Assembly: GCF_001315985.1 (NCBI RefSeq)
Contig: NZ_BBBI01000009.1
Location: forward strand, 26,484-90,483
DNA from: Vulcanisaeta distributa JCM 11216
GTDB lineage: Archaea; Thermoproteota; Thermoprotei; Thermoproteales; Thermocladiaceae
Direction: 5' to 3'
Length of the DNA stretch: 64,000 nucleotides
Below, one piece after another: positions 30,951 through 39,967 of this stretch; positions within the stretch are counted from its first letter, which is position 1, and each line of letters begins with the position of its first letter. Under the pieces are notes generated by a model. It was not told where the DNA came from. It saw only the letters and a list, made by a program, of their open reading frames with translations, and made no database searches. A program made the translations under genes and the position numbers.

Positions 30951-31066
30951 GCCGCCGTAGCTCAGCCCGGTAGAGCGGCGGGCTGTTAACCCGTAGGTCC
31001 CGTCAGCCCAGCCTGGTTTAGCTGGGGCTGGGTTGGGATAAGGTTCAAATCCCGGCGGCGGCGCCA
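30951..31066 (+). tRNA. tRNA-Asn (GTT) with an intron in the T stem
   Basis: Acceptor arms GCCGCCG/CGGCGGC pair perfectly, D stem GCTC/GAGC, anticodon stem GCGGG/CCCGT with loop CTGTTAA (anticodon GTT), discriminator G and encoded CCA. The T stem is interrupted: after AGGTC CCG a 39-nt insert (31003-31041) precedes GG TTCAAAT CCCGG, so removal recreates CCGGG. The insert contains complementary GC-rich arms (CAGCCCAGCC and GGGCTGGG) that could form a bulge-helix-bulge. The implied position is 51/52; the exact boundaries could shift by a base or so. Non-canonical introns are common in Thermoproteales. Confidence 0.9.
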
Positions 31067-32643
31067 GCCTTTTTGGTTGTTTCTGTGGTGTTTGTTTGGT
31101 CCGTGGGCTTTTGGGTGGGGCTGTTTAGGTTCTTCATTGCCTTAATTATCGCCTTTGTTCTCTTGATCTTGCCCTCGCTCACTGCCTCATTAAGCATCCT
31201 CCTTAGTATTTCGCAGGCCTTGGTCATGAGTTCTGGGTGTTTCCTCATTTCGTCCTGGCCTATGTAGACCTCGAGTCTTCCATTATACTCTCTCAACTTT
31301 GCGTTGTAACCAGCGTTCTTGAGTTTTTCCTGAATCATTTTAGCATCCTTGAGGCTATCACGCTCAGTCCTAAGCTCAACGGAGCCTCCATAACTCACAT
31401 GCACATTCATCCTAACGCCAGCAACCTCAACCGATGACCTACCAACGGCTTACTCCTCATGCCAGCCAGCGTTATTAGGTTCTTAAGCTTCTCAGCGTCT
31501 GGTAGTAAGCCCAAGTCCTCGATTAAAGCCTTTATTGAGGATTCACCAAGCATCCTCTTAGCCAACTCAACAGCCTTTGAGGACCAAACCTCGTAGTTAA
31601 TTGCACGCCCACCATCATACTCCCTAAACCCGAGATCTTTCAGTCTATCAATTAAGCCACCCCCCCAGGCTTTATGCTTCGCCCTGCCCATGTAGAGCCT
31701 AACCGCCTTCTCCTCAACATTGACGTTACCATCGCCCAAAATTGCGAATAGCAAGACGTCAGGAAACCCTCGTTATTTAGTTTACTAGCCTGCTCGGCAA
31801 CCACGGCCTTACTCTCGAACTCGCCCTTATGGTCATTAGCCCTTAGATACCACGTGACACTCACGTTATCGCCATTAACACCCACACCACGTATATGTAC
31901 ATGGTTCTTCCCAGGCCAAGCCAGTGGCCAGGCCACGACCTGCCAAAGTTGATTAGTACTCATCTCTGGGTAACCCTTTTTGCTAATTGCGCCGTCAGTC
32001 AGCAAAAGCCCATACCGCATCGCCTTTAACTTACCATCATCGAGTAGCTTGGGCGTAACGATGTGAGCACCCCCCCAAGCCCAGTTAAGTGTAGTATTAT
32101 TGTTACACTATCTGACTTAGCAACCCTCTCCACATCAATCACTAGGTTCTTCGTGTGTAAGTGAACTGTGAATGACTTGCTTTTGTTGAATGGGTCACCG
32201 CTAATGACTATCCTCACCTCATTACTCCCCAACCTCTCAACCAACTCCTTGAACTCTGATTTGTAAACCCTTAACCATTTCTCCCTGGCTTCCTCGGCTA
32301 ACTTAAGCATCTTCCTGCCTATTTCGATCATCGCCCTCCTCAGGTTGATTATGGCTTCATCATTGCTTTCGTTAATTTTCCCCTTAATCTTTGGCAGCCA
32401 ATCGCTTAGGGCTTTGATTGACTCGTCGAATGGCGTATTCGAATCGCTCAGTAGCACGCCTTTGTGCATCTCTACTCGGTTTAGGAACTCATTGATTAGC
32501 CTATTGACCTCATCAATGATCTTTGAGTCATTGACCTCCTCACCGCACCTAAATCGCCTAGAGCCCCTTGCCTTCACACCCCAGCAAATCCTTGGTTTAA
32601 CGGCTTCAAGAGCCATAGAGACATCCATAAGCCTAATCCACAA
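31045..32643 (-). CDS. PaRep2b-like protein, broken by indels, 3' end inside tRNA-Asn
   Basis: Four open segments read as one protein of about 530 residues: a helical N-terminal half, then LLTDGAISKKGYP, ILGDGNVNVEEKAVRLYMG and a basic C-terminus. The paired LLTDG/ILGDG segments and layout recall the PaRep2b family of Thermoproteales, itself distantly like LAGLIDADG proteins. Breaks: 32074 (C7 for C5), about 31752 (TCTTGC for TCTTTGC), and about 31445 (GTAAGCC for GTAAAGCC). The last eight codons and the stop are read from the antisense strand of the tRNA-Asn T arm, suggesting insertion at the tRNA 3' end. Family assignment is from memory. Confidence 0.5.
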
Positions 32644-32899
32644 ACAAACTAATAAGTCACTGCCGATTCAGTACTGAACAGGCTTAAGCAAGCAATTGAA
32701 AAACAAACTAACGCAAAGGCCAAGGCAACGAGGATCAAAACCAAAACCTCAATGGGAAACCATGAACAAAGATTCCCAACACCCAAAACACAAAAAGCAT
32801 TACACAACCCACCACAAACAACAAAACACTTCTAAGCCAACAAGCAAAACAAACAAAGCAACGAACTGTAACATAGTGATGAGGAGCTGATCAAGAAAC
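32644..32899. other. A/C-rich low-complexity stretch
   Basis: The plus strand is strongly A- and C-rich (many CAAAACA-like words) with no convincing gene; the one open frame has a Lys/Gln/His/Thr composition typical of chance translation. It lies between the PaRep2b-like ORF and an orphan tRNA 3' end. Confidence 0.4.
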
Positions 32900-32927
32900 T
32901 GGCGGACCCGGTGAGATTCGAACCCAC
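32900..32927 (-). other. Orphan 3' end of a tRNA (T arm, acceptor strand, CCA)
   Basis: The minus strand reads a perfect T arm (GTGGG TTCGAAT CTCAC), acceptor strand CGGGTCC, discriminator G and CCA. The matching 5' strand GGACCCG is absent upstream, and the sequence before it does not fold as D and anticodon arms, although GCTCAGTCAGTAG about 75 nt upstream looks D-arm-like. Crenarchaeal arginine tRNAs use this acceptor. It may be an integration scar, a decayed tRNA, or the 3' half of a split tRNA. Confidence 0.55.
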
Positions 32928-33103
32928 ACCAAACCTATCAATATACCCTTCATCACTTAAACGCCAAGACTACTGACTGAGCAATTGAGGCAGCGCAACC
33001 TGATACAATTTCGTCACCATGAAAGCTTTTCTCATACTGTAAAAGACGTTATGTTATAGCTACAGTTTTAACTGTGGCATAATAGGGGGGGTTCTTAGGG
33101 TAG

Positions 33104-33340
33104 CAAGCCGAAATTGTACGGGCTTACGCTTGCGTTTACCCGCAAGGCGATAATTCTAAATATTTCACATATAGCCCAGAGTGTGGGAGGAGACAATGTA
33201 GTTTATTTGAATGCCCAGATGCAGATGAAGGCCGCCCATTCGTAATTGATGCAGAGGGAAAAGTTTTAGTGGATGAGAGAGGTTACGTTGAGTCTCCACT
33301 CGCATGCCCCCCCAGTGGCTCAGATTGGGCGAGCCAGTGA
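33104..33340 (+). pseudogene. Coding fragment without start codon
   Basis: An open frame of 78 codons without ATG, GTG or TTG near its beginning, reading YSPECGRRQCSLFECPD and VIDAEGKVLVDERGYV and ending SGSDWASQ. The Cys pattern and composition look like real protein. A G7 run at 33085 just upstream may hide the true 5' continuation. It is probably a remnant of an accessory gene, or a gene broken by indels. No family recognised. Confidence 0.3.
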
Positions 33341-33791
33341 TGTGTGGGTTTTTGTGCTTTGTTTAGTATTTCGCCATGCACATGTATTTCACCGTCCTAC
33401 CATGCCTTATCAGCGTAGCCCTCTATTTTGGCTACTAGTAGGATTACGTTACCTATTACGTATGTTCCATTACCCATGGTTAGGCTTAGCCTCACTAATT
33501 CGTCGATGCCTGGGCACCTACCCTACATTCACCCTGCTTAATATACCTTGTTTAAAGTTTTTGCAAATACTTTACTCCACCCATTCCTCACTTCCCTTAT
33601 TAACTCTCAGCTGGGGCCTAGTCCTTATGAGGGTTATTAGGTTTAGGAGGGTTGCCCTGAGACGTAGTGATGGTAGGGTTGTGGATGCCTTAGCTAGCCC
33701 TGAGAATGGGGCTTAGCTTGTTGATGACATACTCTACCTTAATGCCAATGCCAGTGATGTGACTGGGGGGGTTGAGTGCCAACCGCCTAAG
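33341..33791. other. Decayed or misread accessory sequence
   Basis: No intact gene is convincing. The plus frame ending at 33716 is Leu/His/Arg-rich as in antisense translation, whereas the minus strand around 33530-33345 reads natural-looking protein (VIGNVILLVAKIEGYADKAW, then DGEIHVHGEILN after a TAG). On the plus strand, 33600-33789 reads RSDGRVVDALASPENG, then LVDDILYLNANASDV. These look like remains of two genes. The segment ends at a tRNA-like 3' end. Confidence 0.3.
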
Positions 33792-33825
33792 CCGTAGGTC
33801 CCGGGTTCAAATCCCGGCGGCGCCA
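33792..33825 (+). other. Second copy of a tRNA-Asn-like 3' end (candidate att site)
   Basis: Reads the last anticodon-stem bases, variable loop AGGTC, T arm CCGGG TTCAAAT CCCGG, then CGGCG and CCA. It matches the intron-free form of tRNA-Asn (30951-31066) for about 31 nt but lacks the T-stem intron and one CGG triplet of the acceptor strand. It is in the same orientation as tRNA-Asn, 2.7 kb downstream, as expected of the second direct repeat flanking an integrated element. A T arm from another tRNA species is possible, since this arm is common. Confidence 0.55.
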
Positions 33826-33919
33826 AAAGCGCGTTCAATCCCTCCTAACCATACCATGAAATTAATGCTTTTTATTATGGAAGTTTATGCTTGTTGATTG
33901 AGGTGATTGTAACGATTAT

Positions 33920-34471
33920 TTACCATTTATGTGGTTCTGCTTCGCCTGTGGCTATGGTCTTTAGTCTTTCTATTCCGTTTATCTTCCTTATTATTTCAGC
34001 CACTGATTTTGGTACGAGACTTTCCCATTCGGGATCATCTTTAAGCATTAATTCCCTAATCCTTGTGGAGTTATACTTCTGCCTATCATAAAGTGGTTGC
34101 TGCTTTACCTCAATGCCTGTCTCCCTGAGTAACATGGCCACGAATGGATTGCCAGTGTAGGCCACTTGGAATGGTGGTACGTATGACCTTAAGTAACCAA
34201 ACCACGCAGCATTATTCTCAATATTGGGTATTGGCACTATTATCACCCTTGACAAATCCACGCCACCCTCCCTCAAAGCCTCCCTTAGCATCCAAATTCT
34301 TTCCCCCCCAACCGTGAATGGGTCCTTAATTATGTAATTGAATTGTGCGGAACCAATCACTACCACCAACTCATCAACCTCATTGAGTATATCCCTCACC
34401 GCCCAAACATGGCCCCCCCAGTGCGGTGGCTGGAACCTGCCAATGAAGAGACCTCTGGTCATTGAATTCAC
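33920..34471 (-). CDS. nadM: Nicotinamide-nucleotide adenylyltransferase
   Basis: Makes NAD from NMN and ATP. Archaeal NadM signatures are present: GLFIGRFQPPHWG at the N-terminus, NAAWFGYL, and the C-terminal NSTRIRELM (ISSTKIR-type). The catalytic HxGH motif reads HWGGH (residues 17-21) because of a seven-base run at 34412; HWGH is expected, and such an insertion would be unlikely to be tolerated. Another run at 34307 makes FTVGGER from FTVGER. About 181 residues after removal, normal. A TATA-like element lies upstream on the minus strand near 34495. Confidence 0.93.
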   Translation of the reverse strand: MNSMTRGLFIGRFQPPHWGGHVWAVRDILNEVDELVVVIGSAQFNYIIKDPFTVGGERIWMLREALREGGVDLSRVIIVPIPNIENNAAWFGYLRSYVPPFQVAYTGNPFVAMLLRETGIEVKQQPLYDRQKYNSTRIRELMLKDDPEWESLVPKSVAEIIRKINGIERLKTIATGEAEPHKW

Positions 34472-34636
34472 ATGTTCATTAAATTTAGTGGTATTAAGCC
34501 TTTTATTGTTAATAATGGCGCCCCCCCTAGTTTTATAGCTATCTATTAAGAACTCGACAGTTGACTAACACCTTAAACCTAATTAAACTATATACTAGGA
34601 TAGTATTTAAATAAGTGACTGTAGGGTTAAGGACGT

Positions 34637-35844
34637 ATGAGCGAGGAAGTTAAGGAGGTTAAGATTGAGACAAGTGGTAAAGTTATTCAAAGCCCATGTG
34701 GGCCTATAATTCACGGTCTTGAGGATGTTCTCGTAAAGACTACTACCATAAGCGATATTGATGGTAAAAACGGTATCCTTTGGTACAGGGGGGGCTATAG
34801 GATCGATGACCTAGCCAAGTACTCAACCTTCGAGGAAGTTGCATACCTAATACTATATGGCAGGTTACCCAATAAGAAGGAGCTTGATGACTTCAAGGCA
34901 TTACTAGCATCATACAGGGACCTACCCAATGAAGTTTATTCAGTAGTAACAACCCTGGGTAAGGCCAAGGCTCACCCAATGCTTGCCCTAGAGGCCGGCG
35001 TGGCTGCCCTAGGGGGGGCATTTGATGAGAACCCAAGTGATTATAGCAAAGAGGCCAATCTCAAGAGGGCTGTTAAGTTAACGTCAGCCCTACCAATAAT
35101 GATAGCTGCACACTACAGGGCCAGTAGGGGGGGCCTAGACCTTGTTAAGCCCAGGAAGGATTTGAGCCACGCCGCCAACTTCCTCTACATGATGTTTGGG
35201 AAGGAGCCTGATGAAACATCAACAAAGGCAATAGACCTATACCTAGTCCTCCACATCGACCATGAGGTACCCGCATCGACGTTCGCGACGTTAGTCGCAA
35301 TATCAACATGGACAGACCTATACTCGGCGATAGCGGCTGGCATTGCCACACTGAAGGGCCCACTCCACGGTGGCGCGAATGAGGCCGCAATGAAGCAGTA
35401 CCTGGAGATTGGGAAGCCCGAGAACGCCAGGCCATATGTGGAGAAACTGCTTGCCGAGGGTAAGAGGTTAATGGGCGTTGGCCATAGGGTGTACAAGGCC
35501 TATGACCCAAGGGCCAGGATATACAAGGAACTCGTCAAGCAATTAAGTGAGGCTAAGGGTAATATGACGTGGTATAGGATCGCCGAGGAGGTGGAGAAGG
35601 TGGTCCTCGAGAAGTTGGCCCCCCCAAGAAGCTTTATCCAAACATTGACTTCTGGAGTGGCATAGCCATGTATCTGCTCGGAATACCCTATGAATACTAC
35701 ACGCCAATATTCGCGATGTCAAGGGTCGTTGGATGGTCCGCCCACGCCATAGAGTACCTAGACCAACACAGACTGTTTAGGCCTAGGGCATGCTATACAG
35801 GTCCTCATGACGTGCCCTATGTACCCATTGATAAGAGACAATAA
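34637..35844 (+). CDS. gltA: Citrate synthase (frameshifted near the C-terminus)
   Basis: Condenses acetyl-CoA and oxaloacetate. Visible are GILWYRGGYRIDDLA (family YRGYxIxDLA), the active-site segments HIDHEVPASTF, LHGGANEAA and GVGHRVYKAYDPRA. At 35619 seven C stand where five are expected, so the first frame ends in RSFIQTLTSG; with five C it continues PKKLYPNIDFWSGIAMYLLG and ends PIDKRQ at 35844. G7 runs at 34789, 35010 and 35126 add single Gly. About 400 residues after repair, normal. Confidence 0.94.
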
Positions 35845-35898
35845 TGAACCTTCGTTGGTAAAAAGTGTTAAAAGGCATTATTTCATTAATCGATTTCA

Positions 35899-36126
35899 AT
35901 GAGCAATAATGAATTATTAAAGGAATTGAAAAGCATGCAGTCCGGCCTAAGGGGATTGGCTGCCAGGGCCGTGATTAATTACATAGTGACTGAGTTTAAT
36001 GAGATTAACTCGGTAACTAAAGATGAATTTAATGTCATACTACGTAATGCCCTAAACCTAATAGAGATCGAGGAGGTTGACATCCGTAGGGTTAAGGAGT
36101 TTATTGAAAAGATGATTACTCGATGA
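35899..36126 (+). CDS. Small helical protein, unknown
   Basis: 75 residues, strongly alpha-helical, ending FIEKMITR. No known motif. Its stop overlaps the ATG of the next gene (ATGA), so the two are translationally coupled. Spacing of about 50 bp after citrate synthase leaves room for a promoter. Confidence 0.5.
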   Translation: MSNNELLKELKSMQSGLRGLAARAVINYIVTEFNEINSVTKDEFNVILRNALNLIEIEEVDIRRVKEFIEKMITR

Positions 36127-36505
36127 GCCTAGTATACTTAATTAAATGGAGGGAATGCCTTGATAACGTTATTAAGAATAGAGATGTAAACATAATCAAT
36201 CTAAGTGGTGAGGGGGGGCGCTCGTAATGATAGATGATGATGCAGATTTCGTGAATGAAGCCCTTGATAACGGGTGCACGGCATACGCCAGGTATTACAG
36301 GTTTAGGTTAATTAAGTTAGGTAATTTAGAACATGCTCAGAGAGAAATCAAGCCCCTTGATATCTGGATTGAGAATAATACGCTCAACATAATCATTAAC
36401 CCATTAAGACTCAGCACATTCGATATCGCCAAAATTCTTTATGACTTAAACTTTGAACTGGAGTTAATAAGTGAAGATGATGTTGAATATATAAAAAATA
36501 AATAA
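36123..36505 (+). CDS. Small acidic protein, unknown (frameshifted)
   Basis: About 126 residues once the G7 run at 36212 is read as five G: LVYLIKWRECLDNVI leads to SGEGALVMIDDDADFVNEAL and then FRLIKLGNLEHAQ. The C-terminal half, LDIWIENNTLNIIINP, is beta-strand-rich. Overlaps the preceding gene by four bases; the two probably encode interacting proteins. No family recognised. Confidence 0.5.
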
Positions 36506-36592
36506 TATTTATTTTATTTCTCATCCTATTTTTAAAAATTATTCTACATAGGACATAGAATAATTTTTAAAACTATATCTTGTATACACGGA

Positions 36593-36838
36593 ATGATGAC
36601 TAACCCAAAGTATAAAGAAGTAGAAGTATTAGACTTAAAGGATTATATGGCGATTGGATATTGTCATATTATTTTTTCTCCACAAGAGCTAAAAAGAAAA
36701 TTTGATTTTATTAAAGAATTTGAAATAGAATCTGCTGAGAGCAGTGATAATATTTTGAGAGTTATAAAGCTCAATGATGGAGAGTTAATATATCATAAGA
36801 ATGGAAAGATTGAAATAAAATTAAGCAAAATAGAGTGA
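36593..36838 (+). CDS. Small protein preceding a radical SAM enzyme, unknown
   Basis: 81 residues, charged, with one Cys (AIGYCHIIF) and a C-terminal beta-hairpin-like GELIYHKNGKIEIKL. It lies 6 bp before the radical SAM gene in a markedly AT-rich segment whose codon choice (AGA, ATA, GAA, AAA) differs from the flanking genes. It could be an accessory or recognition protein for the enzyme. It has no leader/core layout of an obvious peptide precursor and is not clearly PqqD. TTTTTAAAACTATA at 36565-36580 is a plausible promoter. Confidence 0.5.
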   Translation: MMTNPKYKEVEVLDLKDYMAIGYCHIIFSPQELKRKFDFIKEFEIESAESSDNILRVIKLNDGELIYHKNGKIEIKLSKIE

Positions 36839-36844
36839 GCAATA

Positions 36845-37949
36845 ATGAATTCAAAAAGTGCTATCCCGCCTCTTGAAATAATGCTTATTTACATAACAAG
36901 GCGTTGTAATTTAACATGTCCTCATTGCTTTGTTCCTACAATCAGTATTAAAAATAAAGAGGAGGATAAAGATGAAGTAAGTTTTAATGAACTTACGAAA
37001 GCTATTATCGAGGCGTCATCACTAGGTTTAAAATATGTGAAAATAACAGGAGGCGAACCTTTCGTAAGAAAAGATTTAGTATTAAAAGTAACAAAATTCT
37101 GTGCGGAACAAAATATATTTGTAAGTTATGATACTAATGCCACATTATTAGATGAACAAGATATAAAAACTATAGCCAAATTAGGTAACGTTAAACGTGT
37201 AGCGGTAAGTCTCGATTATTCATCACCAATAAAGTTTGACACATTTAGAGGATTAAATGGTGCATATAATAAAGTAATTAATAATATAAAACTATTTAAA
37301 ACTTATGGAATAGATGTCTTAATAATGGCATCAATCTATGAAGATAACTTATGATGATATTCTAAATCTTGTTACTTTAGCAAGAGAGCTTGATAGTAAA
37401 ATATTATTACAGCCGATTTTACCGCTTGGAAGAGCCAAAGTATTGCTTAAAGATAAGTTAATAATAAAATTAAATAAAGATAAAACTATAAACTTAGTAA
37501 ATAAATTTATTGAAACTGCAATTAAAGCTTATGAGATATACCCTGATGGTATCTTTATTCATGCACCGCCTGCTCTTATAGCAAGGTATGGGCTGAAATA
37601 TCTTAAGATGGCACATAGAAAATGTCCGTATAAAAATATGCTAGCAGTATTGTGGGATGGCTCAATAGCACCTTGCGCAATAGGCATATCTCATCCAGAG
37701 ACTATAATAGGAAATATTAAGAAAGACAGTATAATAGATATTTGGCTACATCCTAAAGGTTATTTGGCAATGAGGTATGTAAAACCGGAAGATTTTATTG
37801 GAGTATGTTCCCGGTGTATATTTAATAAGTATTGTGCTGGATTTTGTATAGCATATTCATACGAAACCTATGGTGATTATAAATTTAGCAATCCATATTG
37901 TCAATTAATGTATGACGCAGATCTTTTTCCTAGGGAGTTTTTATTATAA
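36845..37949 (+). CDS. Radical SAM/SPASM-domain protein (frameshifted)
   Basis: Iron-sulfur enzyme cleaving SAM to a radical. The CxxxCxxC cluster motif is CNLTCPHC (C21, C25, C28), then ITGGEPFVR and SLDYSS. The C-terminal half carries SPASM cysteines (HRKCPY, APCAIG, VCSRCIFNKYCAGFC) for auxiliary clusters, as in peptide-modifying and heme-d1/PQQ-type enzymes. The break is at about 37350: GATAACTTATG needs GATAACTATG (SIYEDNYDDILNLV). Repaired length is about 367. It sits between a small unknown protein and an MFS transporter, all co-directional with gaps of 6-8 bp. AT-rich with foreign codon use. Substrate unknown. Confidence 0.85.
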
Positions 37950-37956
37950 AATATAA

Positions 37957-39108
37957 GTGATTTTTATGCAAAAATTATTAATATTATTTTTAATAATTTA
38001 TATTCTTTACTTCAGTTCATCGATGCTTATACCTATTTTACCGTTATATTTTAAAATTATCGGATTTACACCCTTGCTCATTGGTATTGTAATGGGCGTT
38101 TTAGGTCTTATGAGGGCGCCTTTAACATTAGTCACGGGCGTATTTGCGGATGCGTTAGGTAAGAGAAGAACTATAATTCTTGGCGCATTATTTTCGGCAG
38201 CGGGTGTATTACTGCTTCTATTAAAGAGTGTTGCCTTAATAATTACGGGGGGGAGAATCCTCATGGGGGGGTTTTCGGCTCATTTTTAACGCCTACCATA
38301 TGGGCATTAATTTCTGAAGAAGCTTCTCGAACGAAGACCCCCGGCAAAGCCCTTACATTTGCCAATGCCCTGACGGCAGTCGCCGGTATCCTTGCGCCGG
38401 CTATGGCGGGTTATTTAGCGTCAATGTACGGCTATGAGATAGCCATATTAATTTCAGCCTTACTACTCCTTAACGTCACTCATGCCGCATGGATCACGCA
38501 ATCTGAAGCTCGGCAGCGAACAGCGATTCGAGAGATCATGCGCAGGATTCCTGGTATATTTACTAGGATTTATCCATACCCCATAATCCTTGCCCTTGAA
38601 TGGTATATGCTTTATTCAAACATGATGCTATTACCGCTTTACATGAACAGTTTAATGTATAGTGTGGAGATAGTAGGGTTTGTACTAACTTTAGAGACGC
38701 TTATATACACACTGTGCCAGCCATTGGTGGGTTATGTGATCGATAAGTATAGGCCTAGGTACATTCTCATGCTAGGTACGGCATCAATATATGGGCTTTC
38801 ATTGGCGTACATACCACATTGCAGGAACTTGCTCCACATAATGCTCGTACTAACTATTATAGCGCTATCAAGCTCACCCATAAGCCCAGTGGTTATGGCG
38901 AGAATAGCCGAAGAGACTCCGGAGCTTAGGACAGTTGCGATGGGGGTTATTGTTCTCAGCAGGCTACCTCGGCATGACTTTAGGCACGGTTATAAGCGGC
39001 CTCTTAGCCCAGGTATCCTATCAATTAGCATATGGGCAATTGGTGATACCTGGAGTTTTAATAACAATATTGACAGTATATGACTATTTTATTAAAGTTA
39101 AAAATTAA
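37957..39108 (+). CDS. Major facilitator superfamily transporter (frameshifted)
   Basis: Twelve-helix-type transporter. The N-terminal helices include ILPLYFKIIGFTPLLIG and the motif-A-like FADALGKRRT loop. Breaks: about 38285 (a missing T in CATTTTTAACG, giving AHFLTPTIW) and about 38967 (AGGCTACC for AGGTACC, giving SRYLGMTLGTVISGL), with the true end at 39108. Two G7 runs at 38247 and 38266 each add a Gly (ITGRILMGF expected). It starts 8 bp after the radical SAM gene and may export its product. The first ~100 bp are AT-rich like the island; later composition resembles the host. Confidence 0.82.
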
Positions 39109-39179
39109 CGAGACCCTAATTTAAGCTAAATATCCATAAGGGAAAACTCTTATGATTAGTTAATTTAAGAATAGTTCGT

Positions 39180-39941
39180 ATGGATTTGACGAGCTTCGTT
39201 GGTGGAAAGTCAACACCAGACCTTGAGTACTTAGTTGATCCATCGCCGACCGAGGCTCTTAGGCTAATTAACCTAAGGAAGAGCACGCACGTAATACTCG
39301 TTTATGGAGACATGACGGCATCGTATGAGGGCAGGGCAAAGTCGCAGCTCGAGGAATTAATGCCGAGGCTTGTCGTATCGAAGCCCGACGGTACCTTCAT
39401 GGTTCATGAAGCTAGTAAAGAGAGACCTCGTTTATGGAACCCACCACCATCAACATTGTATGCCTCAATAAACCTGGGCGTGTTGACGCTCAGGAGTGTT
39501 AGAGCTAGTCCGAGGGAGGTCGTTATTGTGGAGATACCCGTTATTAGATTTATTAGTGCCGTGAGACTTGGTGTTACGTTGAATTATAGGGTTTTTGGTA
39601 CGGAGGAAGATATGGTTAATGCCATCGTCAATAATCCAAGTATTGTTGAAGAGGGGGGGTTGCAGATAATCGCCAGGGAGTACCACACAATTGTCGGTGA
39701 CATAGACATACTTGGTAAAGATTCTAAGGGTAACCTAGTTGTCATTGAGTGCAAGCGCTCGCAAGCAGGCCCGGAGGCTGTTAATCAGCTTAAGCGTTAT
39801 GTCGAACACCTGAACCAGAAGGAGGGCAGGAACGTTAGGGGGGGTATCCTGGTTGCTCCGTCTATTTCCTCCGCGGCTTATCATTACTTAAGATCGTACG
39901 GCCTTGAGTTTAGGCGTGTTGAACCTAAGGACATGCTTTAG
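39180..39941 (+). CDS. nucS: Endonuclease NucS
   Basis: Archaeal endonuclease (DUF91) acting on branched or mismatched DNA and binding PCNA. The C-terminal nuclease domain shows the restriction-like core GDIDILGKD and VVIECKRSQAGPEAV, with the Asp and ExK metal ligands. 253 residues is normal. G7 runs at 39653 and 39838 give VEEGGLQ and VRGGILVAPS where one Gly is expected in each. The PCNA gene is elsewhere in the window (16692-17624). Confidence 0.92.
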   Translation: MDLTSFVGGKSTPDLEYLVDPSPTEALRLINLRKSTHVILVYGDMTASYEGRAKSQLEELMPRLVVSKPDGTFMVHEASKERPRLWNPPPSTLYASINLGVLTLRSVRASPREVVIVEIPVIRFISAVRLGVTLNYRVFGTEEDMVNAIVNNPSIVEEGGLQIIAREYHTIVGDIDILGKDSKGNLVVIECKRSQAGPEAVNQLKRYVEHLNQKEGRNVRGGILVAPSISSAAYHYLRSYGLEFRRVEPKDML

Positions 39942-39967
39942 TTAATACGGCATGGCTAATAACAGTA

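Noticed and set aside
32696..32890. Open frame of 64 codons in the A/C-rich stretch
   Set aside because: Lys/Gln/Thr/His composition follows directly from the base composition. No start signal or motif.
32880..33000. Complete tRNA gene on the minus strand
   Set aside because: The 5' acceptor strand GGACCCG is missing and the preceding bases do not form D and anticodon stems. Only the 3' end is convincing.
33273..33716. Open frame of 147 codons on the plus strand
   Set aside because: Rich in Leu, His, Arg and Pro without any domain, and the opposite strand reads more natural protein. I treat it as decayed or antisense sequence.
36593..36838. PqqD-like or ribosomally made peptide precursor before the radical SAM gene
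   Set aside because: The 81-residue protein shows no PqqD winged-helix pattern and no Cys-, Ser- or Tyr-rich core at its end, so I leave it as unknown.
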